From contig JBCAQO010000002.1 of NCBI GenBank assembly GCA_039111635.1, positions 1,426,001-1,490,000 of the forward strand: a stretch of DNA of 64,000 nucleotides, written 5' to 3'. This document shows positions 36,204 to 46,500 of this stretch, one piece after another. A program made the position numbers and the translations under genes. This DNA comes from Heterobasidion occidentale. Taxonomy: Eukaryota > Basidiomycota > Agaricomycetes > Russulales > Bondarzewiaceae. Below the pieces are notes generated by a model. It saw only the letters and a list, made by a program, of their open reading frames with translations. It ran no database searches and had not been told where the DNA came from. Numbering within the stretch: the first letter of the stretch is position 1; every line of letters starts with the position of its first letter.

Positions 36204-36689
36204 AATGGTATTGTCTTCAATGTTTCGGGTGTTGATCGGTGTTTGAATATCCAAGGATTCGGACTTGGATGTTCCTTCTTCTTCTTCCGATGTATCCTGG
36301 ATTTCCGGTTCGGGGTTTCTGTACTGGGGTGGCTCTACCCAGTCTTCTGCTATTTCATCCCAAGCCCACTCAGCTTCTGTTTCGTCTTCTCTTGTGAAGA
36401 AGTATTGTCCTTCTCGGTATGAGCAGTTATCAAAGTTTGGGGGTGCTGGACAATTGGTGTCGGAGTAATACCAGCGGTTTTCTCTTTGATGGATAGGACA
36501 ATTGTTCTGTCGAAGTTGGTTATGGGTTTGTCTAGTGCCTGGTGGGAATCCTAGGCCTAGGTCTTGCTCCAGGGTGTGTGAAGTAACTCTCTTTGGTGGG
36601 GGTCTATGCCACTGATGAGGGTTGTGAGAGAGAGTGTGGCAGCAAGCAGAGTGTGGTGCAAGGTAGGGGCAAAAGCGAGTCTATTCTAG
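36204..36689 (-). other. In-frame open leader of gag, with self-priming primer site next to LTR C
   Basis: From the TAG that overlaps the primer site down to the gag ATG, the gag frame has no stop for about 150 codons and no ATG. It encodes coherent acidic/aromatic sequence (NPHQWHRPPPKR, EDETEAEWAWDE, DWVEPPQYRNPEPEIP), and the same is seen next to LTRs D and E. A CTG lies in frame (HTLEQD). Bases 36678-36687 read AGAATAGACT on the sense strand, the complement of the predicted transcript 5' end (LTR C 36854-36863). Confidence 0.6.
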
Positions 36690-37278
36690 TGTTACGAACT
36701 GCTCGTTCGATAACCCAAGAGTAACAGGTTCTTCCCTAGGTTGCACGATGGACTGAGTGGTGGACGAAGTCTCGACTGTATCGGGCAACGATACAGGAGG
36801 GAATAATGATTGGCTCTAAGAAGATAGGTATGTGGGGATACCTAAGAACGAAGAGAATAGACTGAAGATCCTCAGCCTATTCTATGGGCCTTATATACTG
36901 TATGGGGTATAGGGTAAGAGTCCGTGTGCTTCTCCGGGTTCCCATTCCAGGAGAGCTATGGTCGCCGTCTCTCTCAGCCGGTGCCTACTCTTGTACTTCT
37001 CCAGTCGCACTGATCCATCATGGTGCGATGAGGTGCTTACCCATAAGCCCTAAGCCCATGGCATGTGAATGCATGCCTTATCTTTGTACCTATCTCATGA
37101 GCCCCGTGTCCCTCTCATATAGCCTCTACCGATGTCTTGAAGAACCATCGGTCTTGTTGGCTCCTAAGGACATGCCAAATACCTTGGTGTACGCTCCGTA
37201 ATGGAGCCGCCTAGCATGTGATGCTTGATCCATTGGTTAGACCGGCCGTGAAGGGCCCCGATCGGTCAAGTCATAACA
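36690..37278 (-). repeat. LTR C (5' LTR of inner element)
   Basis: 589 bp with TG/CA ends; differs from LTR B at about four sites by eye. Followed on its outer side by the target copy GACTT (37279-37283). Confidence 0.93.
36854..36897 (-). promoter_or_regulatory. LTR promoter: TATA box and predicted transcription start
   Basis: On the sense (minus) strand TATATAA occupies 36897-36891, and about 34 nt after its first base comes AGTCTATTCT (36863-36854). That decamer is exactly complementary to AGAATAGACT just inside the LTR (36687-36678). TATA spacing and complementarity together point to this decamer as the mRNA 5' end. The same arrangement is present in all five LTRs. Confidence 0.65.
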
Positions 37279-40204
37279 GACTTCCTTGATTAGCTGCAAA
37301 CGTTCAGTTACTGCGGGTGCCTTGGTCTCTAGAGCTGAGTCGACCGAATATGGTGGATTGAACCCATAAAGGACTTCAAACAGCGACTTCCCAGTGGTGG
37401 AGTGTCTTCGGGTGTTGTGGGAGAATTCTGCGAAAGGGATCAAGTTTACCCAGTTATCTTGATGGTAGTTGCAGAACACTTGTAGGAATTGCTTGATTTC
37501 CTGGTTCACCCGTTCCGTTTCTCCGTCTGTTTGGGGATGATAAGCCGTGCTGAGGGCAGGGGTGATTCCCATTCCTTTCCATAATTCTCTTGTGAACTTT
37601 GCCGCAAATTGGGGACCTCTGTCGGACACCACCTTGGTTGGTAGACCGTATCGTTTAAACACATTGTCCTGGAAAAGCATCGTAGTCTCTTCGGCCGTGA
37701 TTGTCTTCTTGCACGGAGTTATGACTATTCCTTTTGACAGGCCCTGATCGACCACTACGTTTATCGAGTCGTAGCCTCTGCTTTCCGGGAGGTCTGTTAC
37801 GAAGTCGGTGGAGATAAAGCGCCAAGGGACGTTTGTGGTTTCCAATGGTTGGATCGGTGGATGGGTCCTGTGGGGCAGGTTCTTGGTGGACTGACAGACT
37901 GCGCATCCATCCACGTATTGATGTACAAATTTGGTCATGCTTGACCACCAGTAATGGTGCTGTACCAATTCCAAGGTCTTTGCTCATCCTGGGTGTCCTG
38001 TTGCCATAGTGTCATGGTACGTCCTGACAATCATTCGTCGGAGGAGGTCGTCTTTTGGAACACATATGTAACCGTCGCGTCTTGTGATGCCATCTTCATG
38101 TGTCCACTTTCCCAGGTCCCCCTTCATCGCCCTTGGCCCTTTTTCCAGCAGTTTCTTGAGGGCGACGTCGACTAGCAAATCGTGGTCTGAGCGCGAGTGT
38201 CGAATAAGGGAGAGGACGTCCAAGGATACGAGTTCCGTTGCTTTGACATGTATGCCTTCACTTGGTTCTACCAGGGTTTCACTGGACTCAGTGAAAAGTT
38301 TGGACGGGAGCAGAGTCTGTGCCTTGTTATCAGATTCCACCCCCTCACTAAGGTCTAGACGCCTGGACAGAGCATCGGCGGGATTAGTAATTCTAGCCTT
38401 GTAACTGAGCTGGAAGTCAAATCGAGACAAAAACAGACTCCAGTGTGCTTGTCGCCTTGATAGGTCGCGTGCGGTCTGAAAGTGTTCCAGGTTCTTGTGG
38501 TCCGTCCAGGCCTCAAAGGGGTGTTGAGCGCCTTCGAGGTAGTGCTTCCAGTGTTCCAGTGCTTTGATGATGGCAAGCAGTTCGCGATCATGTACGTCAT
38601 AATTCCTTTCAGGCGGTGAAAACGATCCTGAGAGGTAGGCAACTGGGTGCCAGTCATTATCAGGGCCTTCCTGTAAGAGGACTGCACCATATGCGGTGAG
38701 GGAGGCGTCGGTGACGAGCCGGTAGGGGCGCATCGGATCCAGGTATAATAGGACGGGTTGACTGATGAAGGCTTTCTTCAATTGATCAAATGCCTGTTGG
38801 CACTCCATGGTCCAATCCCATCTCGTATCTTTCTTTGTGAGGTCGTGCAGGGGCCGAGTGATTAAGGAAAACTTGTCAATGAACCGACGGTAAAAGTTCC
38901 CTAAGCCTAAGAAAGAGCGGATGTCGCGGACTGTGCGTGGGACGGGCCATTCCTGGATGGCCTCATATCCCCACTGAACGTCAAGTTTTGAAAACACCGT
39001 CGCCCCTCGAATAATATCCAATAATTCTTGGATTAATGGTAGGGGGCAGACGTCTCGAATGGTGTGTTCGTTGAGGTGGCGATAATCTTGTACCGGACGG
39101 AGCTTCCCATCCTTCTTATTTATAAAGAAGAAGGAGGCCACGCTATGTGCTGTTGACCGACGTATTGTTCCCCTAGAAAGGTGCTCCTTGACGAATTTCC
39201 CTAGCTCATCATATTTTTCTGGGCTCAAAGGAAATATCCTTGGGGCCTGGTGTTTGAAGGATGGCTTGAGATTTATCGCATGATCCCATATTGTGTGTTG
39301 GGGAAGTCTCTGTGATTGTCTCTCGCTGAAGATGTCGAGGTAAGAATGATATTCCGACAGTACACGACTTTTTTAGTCGGTGGTGTCGGTTTCTTCCTCC
39401 AGGTCTTCGTCGAAGCTCGTGAACCCTGAGGGTTCTGGAGCTACCTTTCTAATGACGGGTTCTTCTCCGCTATCCGTTGTGGAGGAGTCAAACGGTGTTT
39501 GCACTTCTTCAGCGACTTTTCTTGAAGCTTCGCTCTGGGCTGCCTCTTGCTGAGCCTGCCGGCGTTCCTTCCTTTCAGTTACTTGCTCCTCGAGCCATTT
39601 CCGCGCCTTGGCTTGTCGGAAATTGTGCTCTAGCAGGGAGAGGAACCGAGATTTCCATTCCTTCGGGTACTTGGTTCCATTGTTCTTTAGTCCAAGCCCA
39701 CGGAGGTCCTACCGGTTTGGAGACAAGATGCGGCTTTGTCCGCTGAGGAATCTTGTCCCCACGTAGTTTTGCTAGCCATGCCTTCTTGGTAGGCTCTTCC
39801 CTTGCCTTGGTAAACCCATATGGTTGTTGGCAATTTCTGGGGCATCGATCAAAGTGTACCTCATGGCGCCTCCACCCGATGGAGGGGTCGTGGTATTTCA
39901 ACCAATCTGTTCCTAGGAGCATGTCGTCTTTCCCTAGATTGGTGATGAACATCTGGACGTGTTTGGTGTGAGTTCTCCCTTGTCTGTCCTTGATGGTGAG
40001 ATTTGCATCTAGGCCTCGTTGAATGAGGCCTGCTTTGTTGATGGTATCATCGACGTTGCAAACGCGAATAGGGCGGTTTAAGGGGTAGGTTGGAAGATTG
40101 TGTTTTCGCACTCATCTCTCGTTTACCAAAATCCCTTCGCACGCTGAGTCGATGGCGGCTCTAGCTCCAGTGCTTCTTCCTCAAGTTGTCAGTCGCACGT
40201 CAAG
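37279..40204 (-). pseudogene. pol of outer element: protease, RT (deleted), RNase H, integrase N-terminal part
   Basis: Continuation of the integrase cut at 26648. 37279-37974 encodes the integrase core (DFVTDLPES, VSDRGPQF, YHPQTDGETERVNQEI). 37984-39228 encodes FFINKKDGKLRPVQDYRHL, then KLDVQWGY joined directly to EAIQEWPVPRTVRD. Compared with the inner copy this removes about 110 residues including the catalytic YMDD, in frame, near 38961-38970. RNase H motifs (RLVTDASLTAYGAVLLQ) follow. 39361-40204 is the protease/linker region with several breaks (for instance TAA near 39375 and a frame change near 39670). A stop near 37983 (the R-A-K-T-L join) also interrupts. Cannot support reverse transcription. 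Confidence 0.88.
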
Positions 40205-40311
40205 TCAAATGGGAGTAATGATGTGGCTGTTCATTGCTCTGACTTGAATACATGACGGGGAATCATACTCGAGTTTCCTCGACCCTCTCTCTTCGGCTGG
40301 TGAAGGAGAGG

Positions 40312-41529
40312 TCAGGAAAAATCCTCTGCCAGATCCACCAACATTTGTTTGGCCTTGGCCTCCCCTACTTCTTTGAAGAGTGCTCGGACACCATCAGTAT
40401 CACGGACGGGTCCATTTCTTTGTCGTCCGTTAGGCGGTATGTAGCGCTCTCCATTGCTCTGGTTTGATCCTCCCCTTCTCGCAGGAGGGTCCTCACGTTC
40501 CACCGAATTACCAGGTTGTGATACCCGACGGTGGTGGCCATGAGAACTCCCCTCCTCCAATCCTCGATGAAGTCCCGCATTGTCTCCCAGCGAGGATTCT
40601 TGCTCGTCTTCATCCTCCATGTCTGCAGCACGAGTTCTTCTACCTCCTCCGCCCATTGGCTTGCGCGGATTTCCTCGAGACGGGGGAACGCCTCTACGAG
40701 GAGAACGACAATCAGACACCCAATGCCCTGATTTCCCACAGTCAAAACAATGGGTAGTGAGCTTGCCATCATAGGTGCGTTTCTGGCGAGCAGCATCTCT
40801 CTTTCGAGAGGCGTCAATATCCATGTCGACTACCTGGTTGTTTATTCTGCGAGGTGCGGTGGTAGAATTGTAACGACGAGTGGGTTGGAGGTGAAAGCGA
40901 TTGAGGAAGTCACTTCGGAATGAGGTGGAGTTGGCAAGGATCGCCTTTTGAGCACTTCGGGCTCTCAAGCGTCCATCTATTTCACAGGTAGTATTGACCC
41001 AATCTTGGATCGTGTCTTTCAGCAGCGTTTCTTTGTCATAGATTTTGTCCATGACCCTCGGATCGAGCCCCCTCTGGAAGTAAGGAACTTGTTCCTTGTC
41101 GGTGATGTCGGCGTCGGCGGCTATAAGGATGAACTGATTGGAGTATTCATCCACCGTCATCTTTCCTTGAGAGAAGGACATGAGAGTGCTTCGGGCCTTG
41201 TCCGTAAGGTTTGTTTCCTTGAACTGAAGTTTAAACCTGTCGTAGAAGTTGGTCCAAGTCCCGAGGGTTTTGGGTGGGGTCGCCCCTACTGTCTTCTTTA
41301 GGAAACTTTCTGCCCAGACGCCGGCCGTTCCATATCTCATGCATGAGAGGGCGAGGGAAACTTTGTCCTCATCCGTCTTGTATCGGTCCGATTCTGCTGT
41401 AAAAAGGAGGAGGCAGTTCATGATGAACTTCTGTGATTGCGTTCTATCTCCCTCGAAATTATTGGGGAGCTTAAGCTTGCCCCTTCTGGACGATCCGGTC
41501 GCAGGGGGAGCTATGACATTTGTCGACAT
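40312..41529 (-). CDS. gag of outer element
   Basis: 405 codons from ATG 41529 (MSTNVIAPPATGSS) to TGA 40312-40314. Same layout as the inner gag: LKLPNNFEGDRTQSQKF, CMRYGTAGVWAESF, MTVDEYSNQFILIAADADI, and an intact zinc knuckle C-FD-C-GKSG-H-WVSD-C. An R/G/P-rich tail precedes the end VDLAEDFS. The stop context is CTGA, so the ATGA overlap of the inner copy is absent. The frame is also open upstream to the primer site beside LTR D. Uninterrupted, so a Gag protein could still be made. Confidence 0.85.
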   Translation of the reverse strand: MSTNVIAPPATGSSRRGKLKLPNNFEGDRTQSQKFIMNCLLLFTAESDRYKTDEDKVSLALSCMRYGTAGVWAESFLKKTVGATPPKTLGTWTNFYDRFKLQFKETNLTDKARSTLMSFSQGKMTVDEYSNQFILIAADADITDKEQVPYFQRGLDPRVMDKIYDKETLLKDTIQDWVNTTCEIDGRLRARSAQKAILANSTSFRSDFLNRFHLQPTRRYNSTTAPRRINNQVVDMDIDASRKRDAARQKRTYDGKLTTHCFDCGKSGHWVSDCRSPRRGVPPSRGNPRKPMGGGGRRTRAADMEDEDEQESSLGDNAGLHRGLEEGSSHGHHRRVSQPGNSVEREDPPARRGGSNQSNGERYIPPNGRQRNGPVRDTDGVRALFKEVGEAKAKQMLVDLAEDFS

Positions 41530-42015
41530 GATGGTGTTGTCTTCAATATTTCGAGTGTTGATTGGTGTTTGAATATCCAAGGATTTGGACTCGGATGTTC
41601 CTTCTTCTTCTTCTGATGTATCCGGGATTTCCGGTTTGGGGTTTCTGTACTGGGGTGGCTCTACCCAGTCTTCTGTTATTTTGTCCCAAGCCCACTCAGC
41701 TTCTGTTTCGTCTTCTCTTGTGAAGAAATATTGTCCTTCTCGGTATGAGCAGTTATCAAAGTTTGGGGGTGCTGGCTGATTGGTGTCGGAGTAATACCAG
41801 CGGTTTTCTCTTTGATGGATAGGACAATTGTTCTGTCGAAGTTGGTTATGGATTTGTCTAGTGCCTGATAGAAATCCTAGGCCTAGGTCTTGCTCCAGGG
41901 TGTGTGAAGTAACTCTCTTCGGTGGGGGTCTATGCCACCGATGAGGGTTGTGAGAGAGAGTGTGGCAGCAAGCAGAGTGTGGTGCAAGGTAGGGGCAAAA
42001 TCGAGTCTATTCTAG

Positions 42016-42630
42016 TGTTATGAACTGCTTGTTCAATAACCCAAGAGTAACGGGTTCTTCCCTAGGTTGCACGATGGACTGAGTGGTAGGTGAAGTCTCG
42101 ACTGTATCAGGTAACGATACAGGAGGGAATAATGATTGGCTCTAAGTTACACAGTGTGGGGACTGTGTAGGAACGAAGAGGTATATGGAGATACCTAAGA
42201 ACAAAGAGAATAGACTGAAGATCCTCAGCCTATTCTATGGGCCTTATATACTGTATAGGGTATAGGGTAAGAGTTCGTGTGCTTCTCTGGGTTTCCATCC
42301 CAGGAGAGCTGTGGTGGCCGTCTCTCTCAGTCGGTGCCTACTCTTGTACTTCTCCAGTCGCACCAATCCATCCTGGTGCGACGAGGTGCTTACCCTTAGG
42401 CCCTAAGCCCATGGCTTGTGAATGCCTCTCTTATTACTGTGTGAACCTTGTGAGCCCCGTGTCCCTCTAATATAGCCTCTACCGATGTCTTGAAGAACCA
42501 TCGGTCTAGTCAGCTCCTAAGGACATGCCAAATACCTTGATGTACGCTCCGTAGTGGAGCCGCCTAGCATGTGATGCTTGATCCATCGGGTAGACAGGCC
42601 CAAAGGGCCCCAATCAGTCAAGTCATAACA
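42016..42630 (-). repeat. LTR D (middle LTR; carries both hairpin modules)
   Basis: 615 bp, TGTTATGAAC...GTCATAACA. It is longer than the other LTRs because it contains module 1 (ACACAGT-GTGGGG-ACTGTGT, 42149-42168) and module 2 (AGGTAT-ATGGAG-ATACCT, 42179-42196) in tandem. It acts as the 5' LTR of the outer internal region 37279-42015. On its other side an inverted gag fragment begins directly at 42631, with no target duplication or polypurine tract. Confidence 0.88.
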
Positions 42631-43465
42631 AATACTCCAATCAATTCATCCTTATAGCCGCCGACGCCGACATCACCGACAAGGAACAAGTTCCTTACTT
42701 CCAGAGGGGGCTCGATCCGAGGGTCATGGACAAAATCTATGACAAAGAAACGCCGCTGAAAGACACGATCCAAGATTGGGTCAATACTACCTGTGAAATA
42801 GATGGACGCTTGAGAGCCCGAAGTGCTCAAAAGGCGATCCTCGCCAACTCCACCTCATTCCGAAGTGACTTCCTCAATCGCTTTCACCTCCAACCCGCTC
42901 GTCGTTACAATTCTACCACCGCACCTCGCAGAATAAACAACCAGGTAGTCGACATGGATATTGACGCCTCTCGAAAGAGAGATGCTGCTCGCCAGAAACG
43001 CACCTATGATGGCAAGCTCACTACCCATTGTTTTGACTGTGGGAAATCAGGGCATTGGGTGTCTGATTGTCGTTCTCCTCGTAGAGGCGTTCCCCGTCTC
43101 GAGGAAATCCGCGCAAGCCAATGGGCGGAGGAGGTAGAAGAACTCGTGCTGCAGACATGGAGGATGAAGACGAGCAAGAATCCTCGCTGGGAGACAATGC
43201 GGGACTTCATCGAGGATTGGAGGAGGGGAGTTCTCATGGCCACCACCGTCGGGTATCACAACCTGGTAATTCGGTGGAACGTGAGGACCCTCCTGCGAGA
43301 AGGGGAGGATCAAACCAGAGCAATGGAGAGCGCTACATACCGCCTAACGGACGACAAAGAAATGGACCCGTCCGTGATACTGATGGTGTCCGAGCACTCT
43401 TCAAAGAAGTAGGGGAGGCCAAGGCCAAACAAATGTTGGTGGATCTGGCAGAGGATTTTTCCTGA
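42631..43465 (+). pseudogene. gag C-terminal part in inverted block
   Basis: Opens at the LTR D junction inside the YSNQFILIAADADI segment, so the capsid N-terminus and about 60 residues up to that point are missing here. Contains PYFQRGLDPRVMDKIYDKET and the intact zinc knuckle C-FD-C-GKSG-H-WVSD-C; a 13-nt or so deletion near 43097 changes frame just after the knuckle, and the tail (GGGRRTRAADMEDED, VDLAEDFS) ends at TGA 43463-43465. The matching gag N-terminus is 7 kb away on the other strand at 49844-50530. Confidence 0.88.
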
Positions 43466-43569
43466 CCTCTCCTTCACCAGCCGAAGAGAGAGGGTCGAGG
43501 AAACTCGAGTATGATTCCCCGTCATGTATTCAAGTCAGAGCAATGAACAGCCACATCATTACTCCCATT

Positions 43570-46500
43570 TGACTTGACGTGCGACTGACAACTCAAGGAA
43601 GAAGCGCTGGAGCCAGGGCCGCCATCAACTCAGCGTGCGAAGGGGTTTTAGTAAACGAGAGATGGGTACGACAACACAACCTTCCAACCTATCCCCTAAA
43701 CCGCCCCATCCGCTGATACGCTAGCGATGCCTCTGAGTGCGAAACACACCCAAGAAACACCTCTACAAGCGCAGGTAGGCAGGAGCTGGTTCTAGTGTGC
43801 AAGGAACTGTCAGCTGTGCAACAACCAACAAGGGAGCATACTGAAAGTGGTCGGAGCATAGCTGCAATCAAAGTAACGCCAACACAATCGGCAGGGAGTG
43901 GAGGCTGTTCGAATGCGATGTGGACCGAACAAACAACTCAAAAGTCGGTATCTTCGGCCGGCCGACGTGCGATCGGGATTTGATCGGTACGCAACAGGAA
44001 GGGAATGGGTGCGAGTCCACACTGGACACTGGCAGAGGATGACAAACTAGATGAGAGGAAGAGAGCAAGACGACGAGGGCTCTAACAGAGGGCTGTGATC
44101 GAACACAACAACACAAACAAAGGGGCACAACGTGAACAAGGATCGGAAGGTGAAGACTCAAGGAATCAAGTACTCAAGTGCACAAATGGAATCGGAACGA
44201 GGGGGGAGCCAAAGCTGGTGTATTGTGAGGCCATAGGTGCCCTTTTATAGTAAGTCCGAACAGGTATGAGATAGGGAGATCGGCAGAGGCATAGAGTAAT
44301 CGGAAATGCATGTCAAGAGCTGTCAAGGTAGAGAAGATAAAGGAGTGATGATGCGAACAATAGAAGATAAGAAGCAATAGCTCTAAAGTCTAAATAAGTG
44401 GAGAGATTGCCAAGGGGAGTGCACATGGGCCTGGAGATAAGGATCAAATGATAAGTAAGTAAACCAATCAGAAACATGGGAGCTTCAAAGATAACGAAGG
44501 ATAGGTCAACAGAAGGCATAAGGACGATAAGAGATAGAAAGACAGATCTGTTCCGAGTCAACAAAGTGTTCGGCCGCCTCCGATTCAGGACACCGAAGCC
44601 GACCGAATGTGCCGACAATGTGAAGCGTACCGAACTAATCGGCGATCGGCCGCGACAGTCTGCAGGAAGCCCCTAATGCTGGGAGTGCTGATAGATGCAT
44701 AGGATGACTGTGAACAGCTCCGAATGTCTGTGTGGAGGTCTAAATGCAAAGTCGACACCTGACAAATGGCTGAGAGCGCCGAACGGATTGGGATCGGTCG
44801 GTCCTAAGTATGCCGAATGGTCAAAGAATACTGAAAAGCTGCGAAAAGTGGGGTATTGGTGCCTAGAGCGCACCCATGCTCATCACCACGTTTGCAACGT
44901 CGATGACACCATCAACAAAGCAGGCCTCATTTAACGAGGCCTAGACACGAATCTCACCGTCAAGGACAGACGGGGGAGAACTCACACCAAACGCGTCCAG
45001 ATGTTCATCACCAATCTAGGGAAGGACGACATGCTCCTAGGAACAGATTGGTTAAAATACCACGACCCCTCCATCGGGTAGAGGCACCGTGAGGTACACT
45101 TTGATCAATGCCCCAGAGATTGCCAACAACCATATGGGTTTACCAAGGCAAGGGAAAAGCCTACCAAGAAGGCATGGCTAGCAAAACTACGCGGTAACAA
45201 GATTCCTCAGCGGACAAAGCCGCATCTTGTTTCTGAACCGGTAGGACCTCTGTGGACTTGGACTAAAGAACAATGGAGCCAAGTACCCACAAAGGAATGG
45301 AAATCTCAGTTCCTCTCCCTGTTGGAGCATAATTGCTGACAAGCCAAGGCTCAGAAATGGCTCGAGGAGCAAGTAACCGAAAGGAAGGAACACCGGCAGG
45401 CTCAAGAAGAGGCAGCCCAGAGCGAAGCTTTAGAAGAAGTTGCTAATAAAGCGCAAATACGTTTGACTCCTCCGCAACGGATAGCGGAGGAGAACCTGTC
45501 ATTAGAAAGGTCGCTCCAGAGCCCTCGGGGTTCGCAAGCTTTGACGAAGACCTGGAGGAGCAGATTGACACCACCAACTTAAAGAATCATGTGCCATCAG
45601 AATATCATTCCTACCTCAACATTTTCAGCGAGAGACGATCACAAAGACTCCCCCAACACACGATATGGGATCATGCGATAAATCTCAAGCCGTCCTTCAA
45701 ACCCCAGGCTCCAAGAATATTTCCTTTGAGCCCGGAAAAACACGATGAGCTAGGAAAATTTGTCAAGGAACATCTTTCTAGGGGAACAATACGTTGGTCA
45801 ACAGCACATAGCGTGGCCTCCTTCTTCTTTATAAACAAGAAGGATGGGAAACTACGCCCGGTACAGGACTATCGCCACCTCAACGAACACACCATTCGAG
45901 ACGTCTGCCCTTTACCATTAATCCAAGAACTTTTGGATATTATTTCAGGGGCAACGGTATTCTTGAAGCTCGATGTTCGGTGGGGATATAACAACGTGCG
46001 CATCAAGGAAGGAGACGAATCCAAAGCGGCCTTCGTCGCACCCTTGGGGCTCTTTGAACCTACAGTGATGTTCTTTGGGCTCTGCAATTCCCTGGGAACC
46101 TTCCAGGCCATGATGAACATGATCTTCCAAGAACTCATCTTGGCCCGGAAAATAGCGGTATATATGGACGACATCCTCATCTTCACGAAAACCACAGCAG
46201 AACACATTGTGATTGTTCGACGGGTCCTCCAAATCCTACGCGACAACGATCTTTACCTCAAACCAGAGAAATGCGAGTTCCACAAGGAGAAGCTAAACTA
46301 CCTTGGGTACACGATTTCAAAAGACCACGTTGCTATGGAAGACTCGAAGATTGAGGCCATCCAGGAATGGCCCGTCCCATGCACAGTCCGCGACATCCAC
46401 TCTTTCTTAGGTCTAGGAAATTTTTACTGGCGATTCATTGACAAGTTTTCCCTAATCGCCCGACCCTTGCACGACCTTACCAAGAAAGACACAAGATGGG

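Larger units (their letters stand above)
26649..37278 (-). mobile_element. Full-length 10.6-kb chromovirus element B-C inserted in the outer integrase
   Basis: LTR B and LTR C (589 bp each) differ at about four positions by eye, so insertion was recent. The target duplication GACTT is at 26644-26648 and 37279-37283; removing the element and one copy restores the integrase sequence exactly as it appears in the element's own copy near 31590. Order in the sense direction: LTR C, primer site, gag, pol (PR-RT-RH-IN-chromo), ORF-X, hairpin tail, polypurine tract, LTR B. It is disabled by stops in pol, one integrase frameshift, a stop in ORF-X and a changed zinc-knuckle residue. Confidence 0.93.

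Noticed and set aside
21502..42630. LTR A and LTR D as a simple LTR pair of one element
   Set aside because: The TGCGG duplication pairs A with E, and A resembles E (single hairpin module) more than D (both modules).
43868..44377. Minus-strand frames in the 43.7-44.9 kb insertion
   Set aside because: Composition is Cys/Leu/Ser-rich without motifs; no sign of coding.
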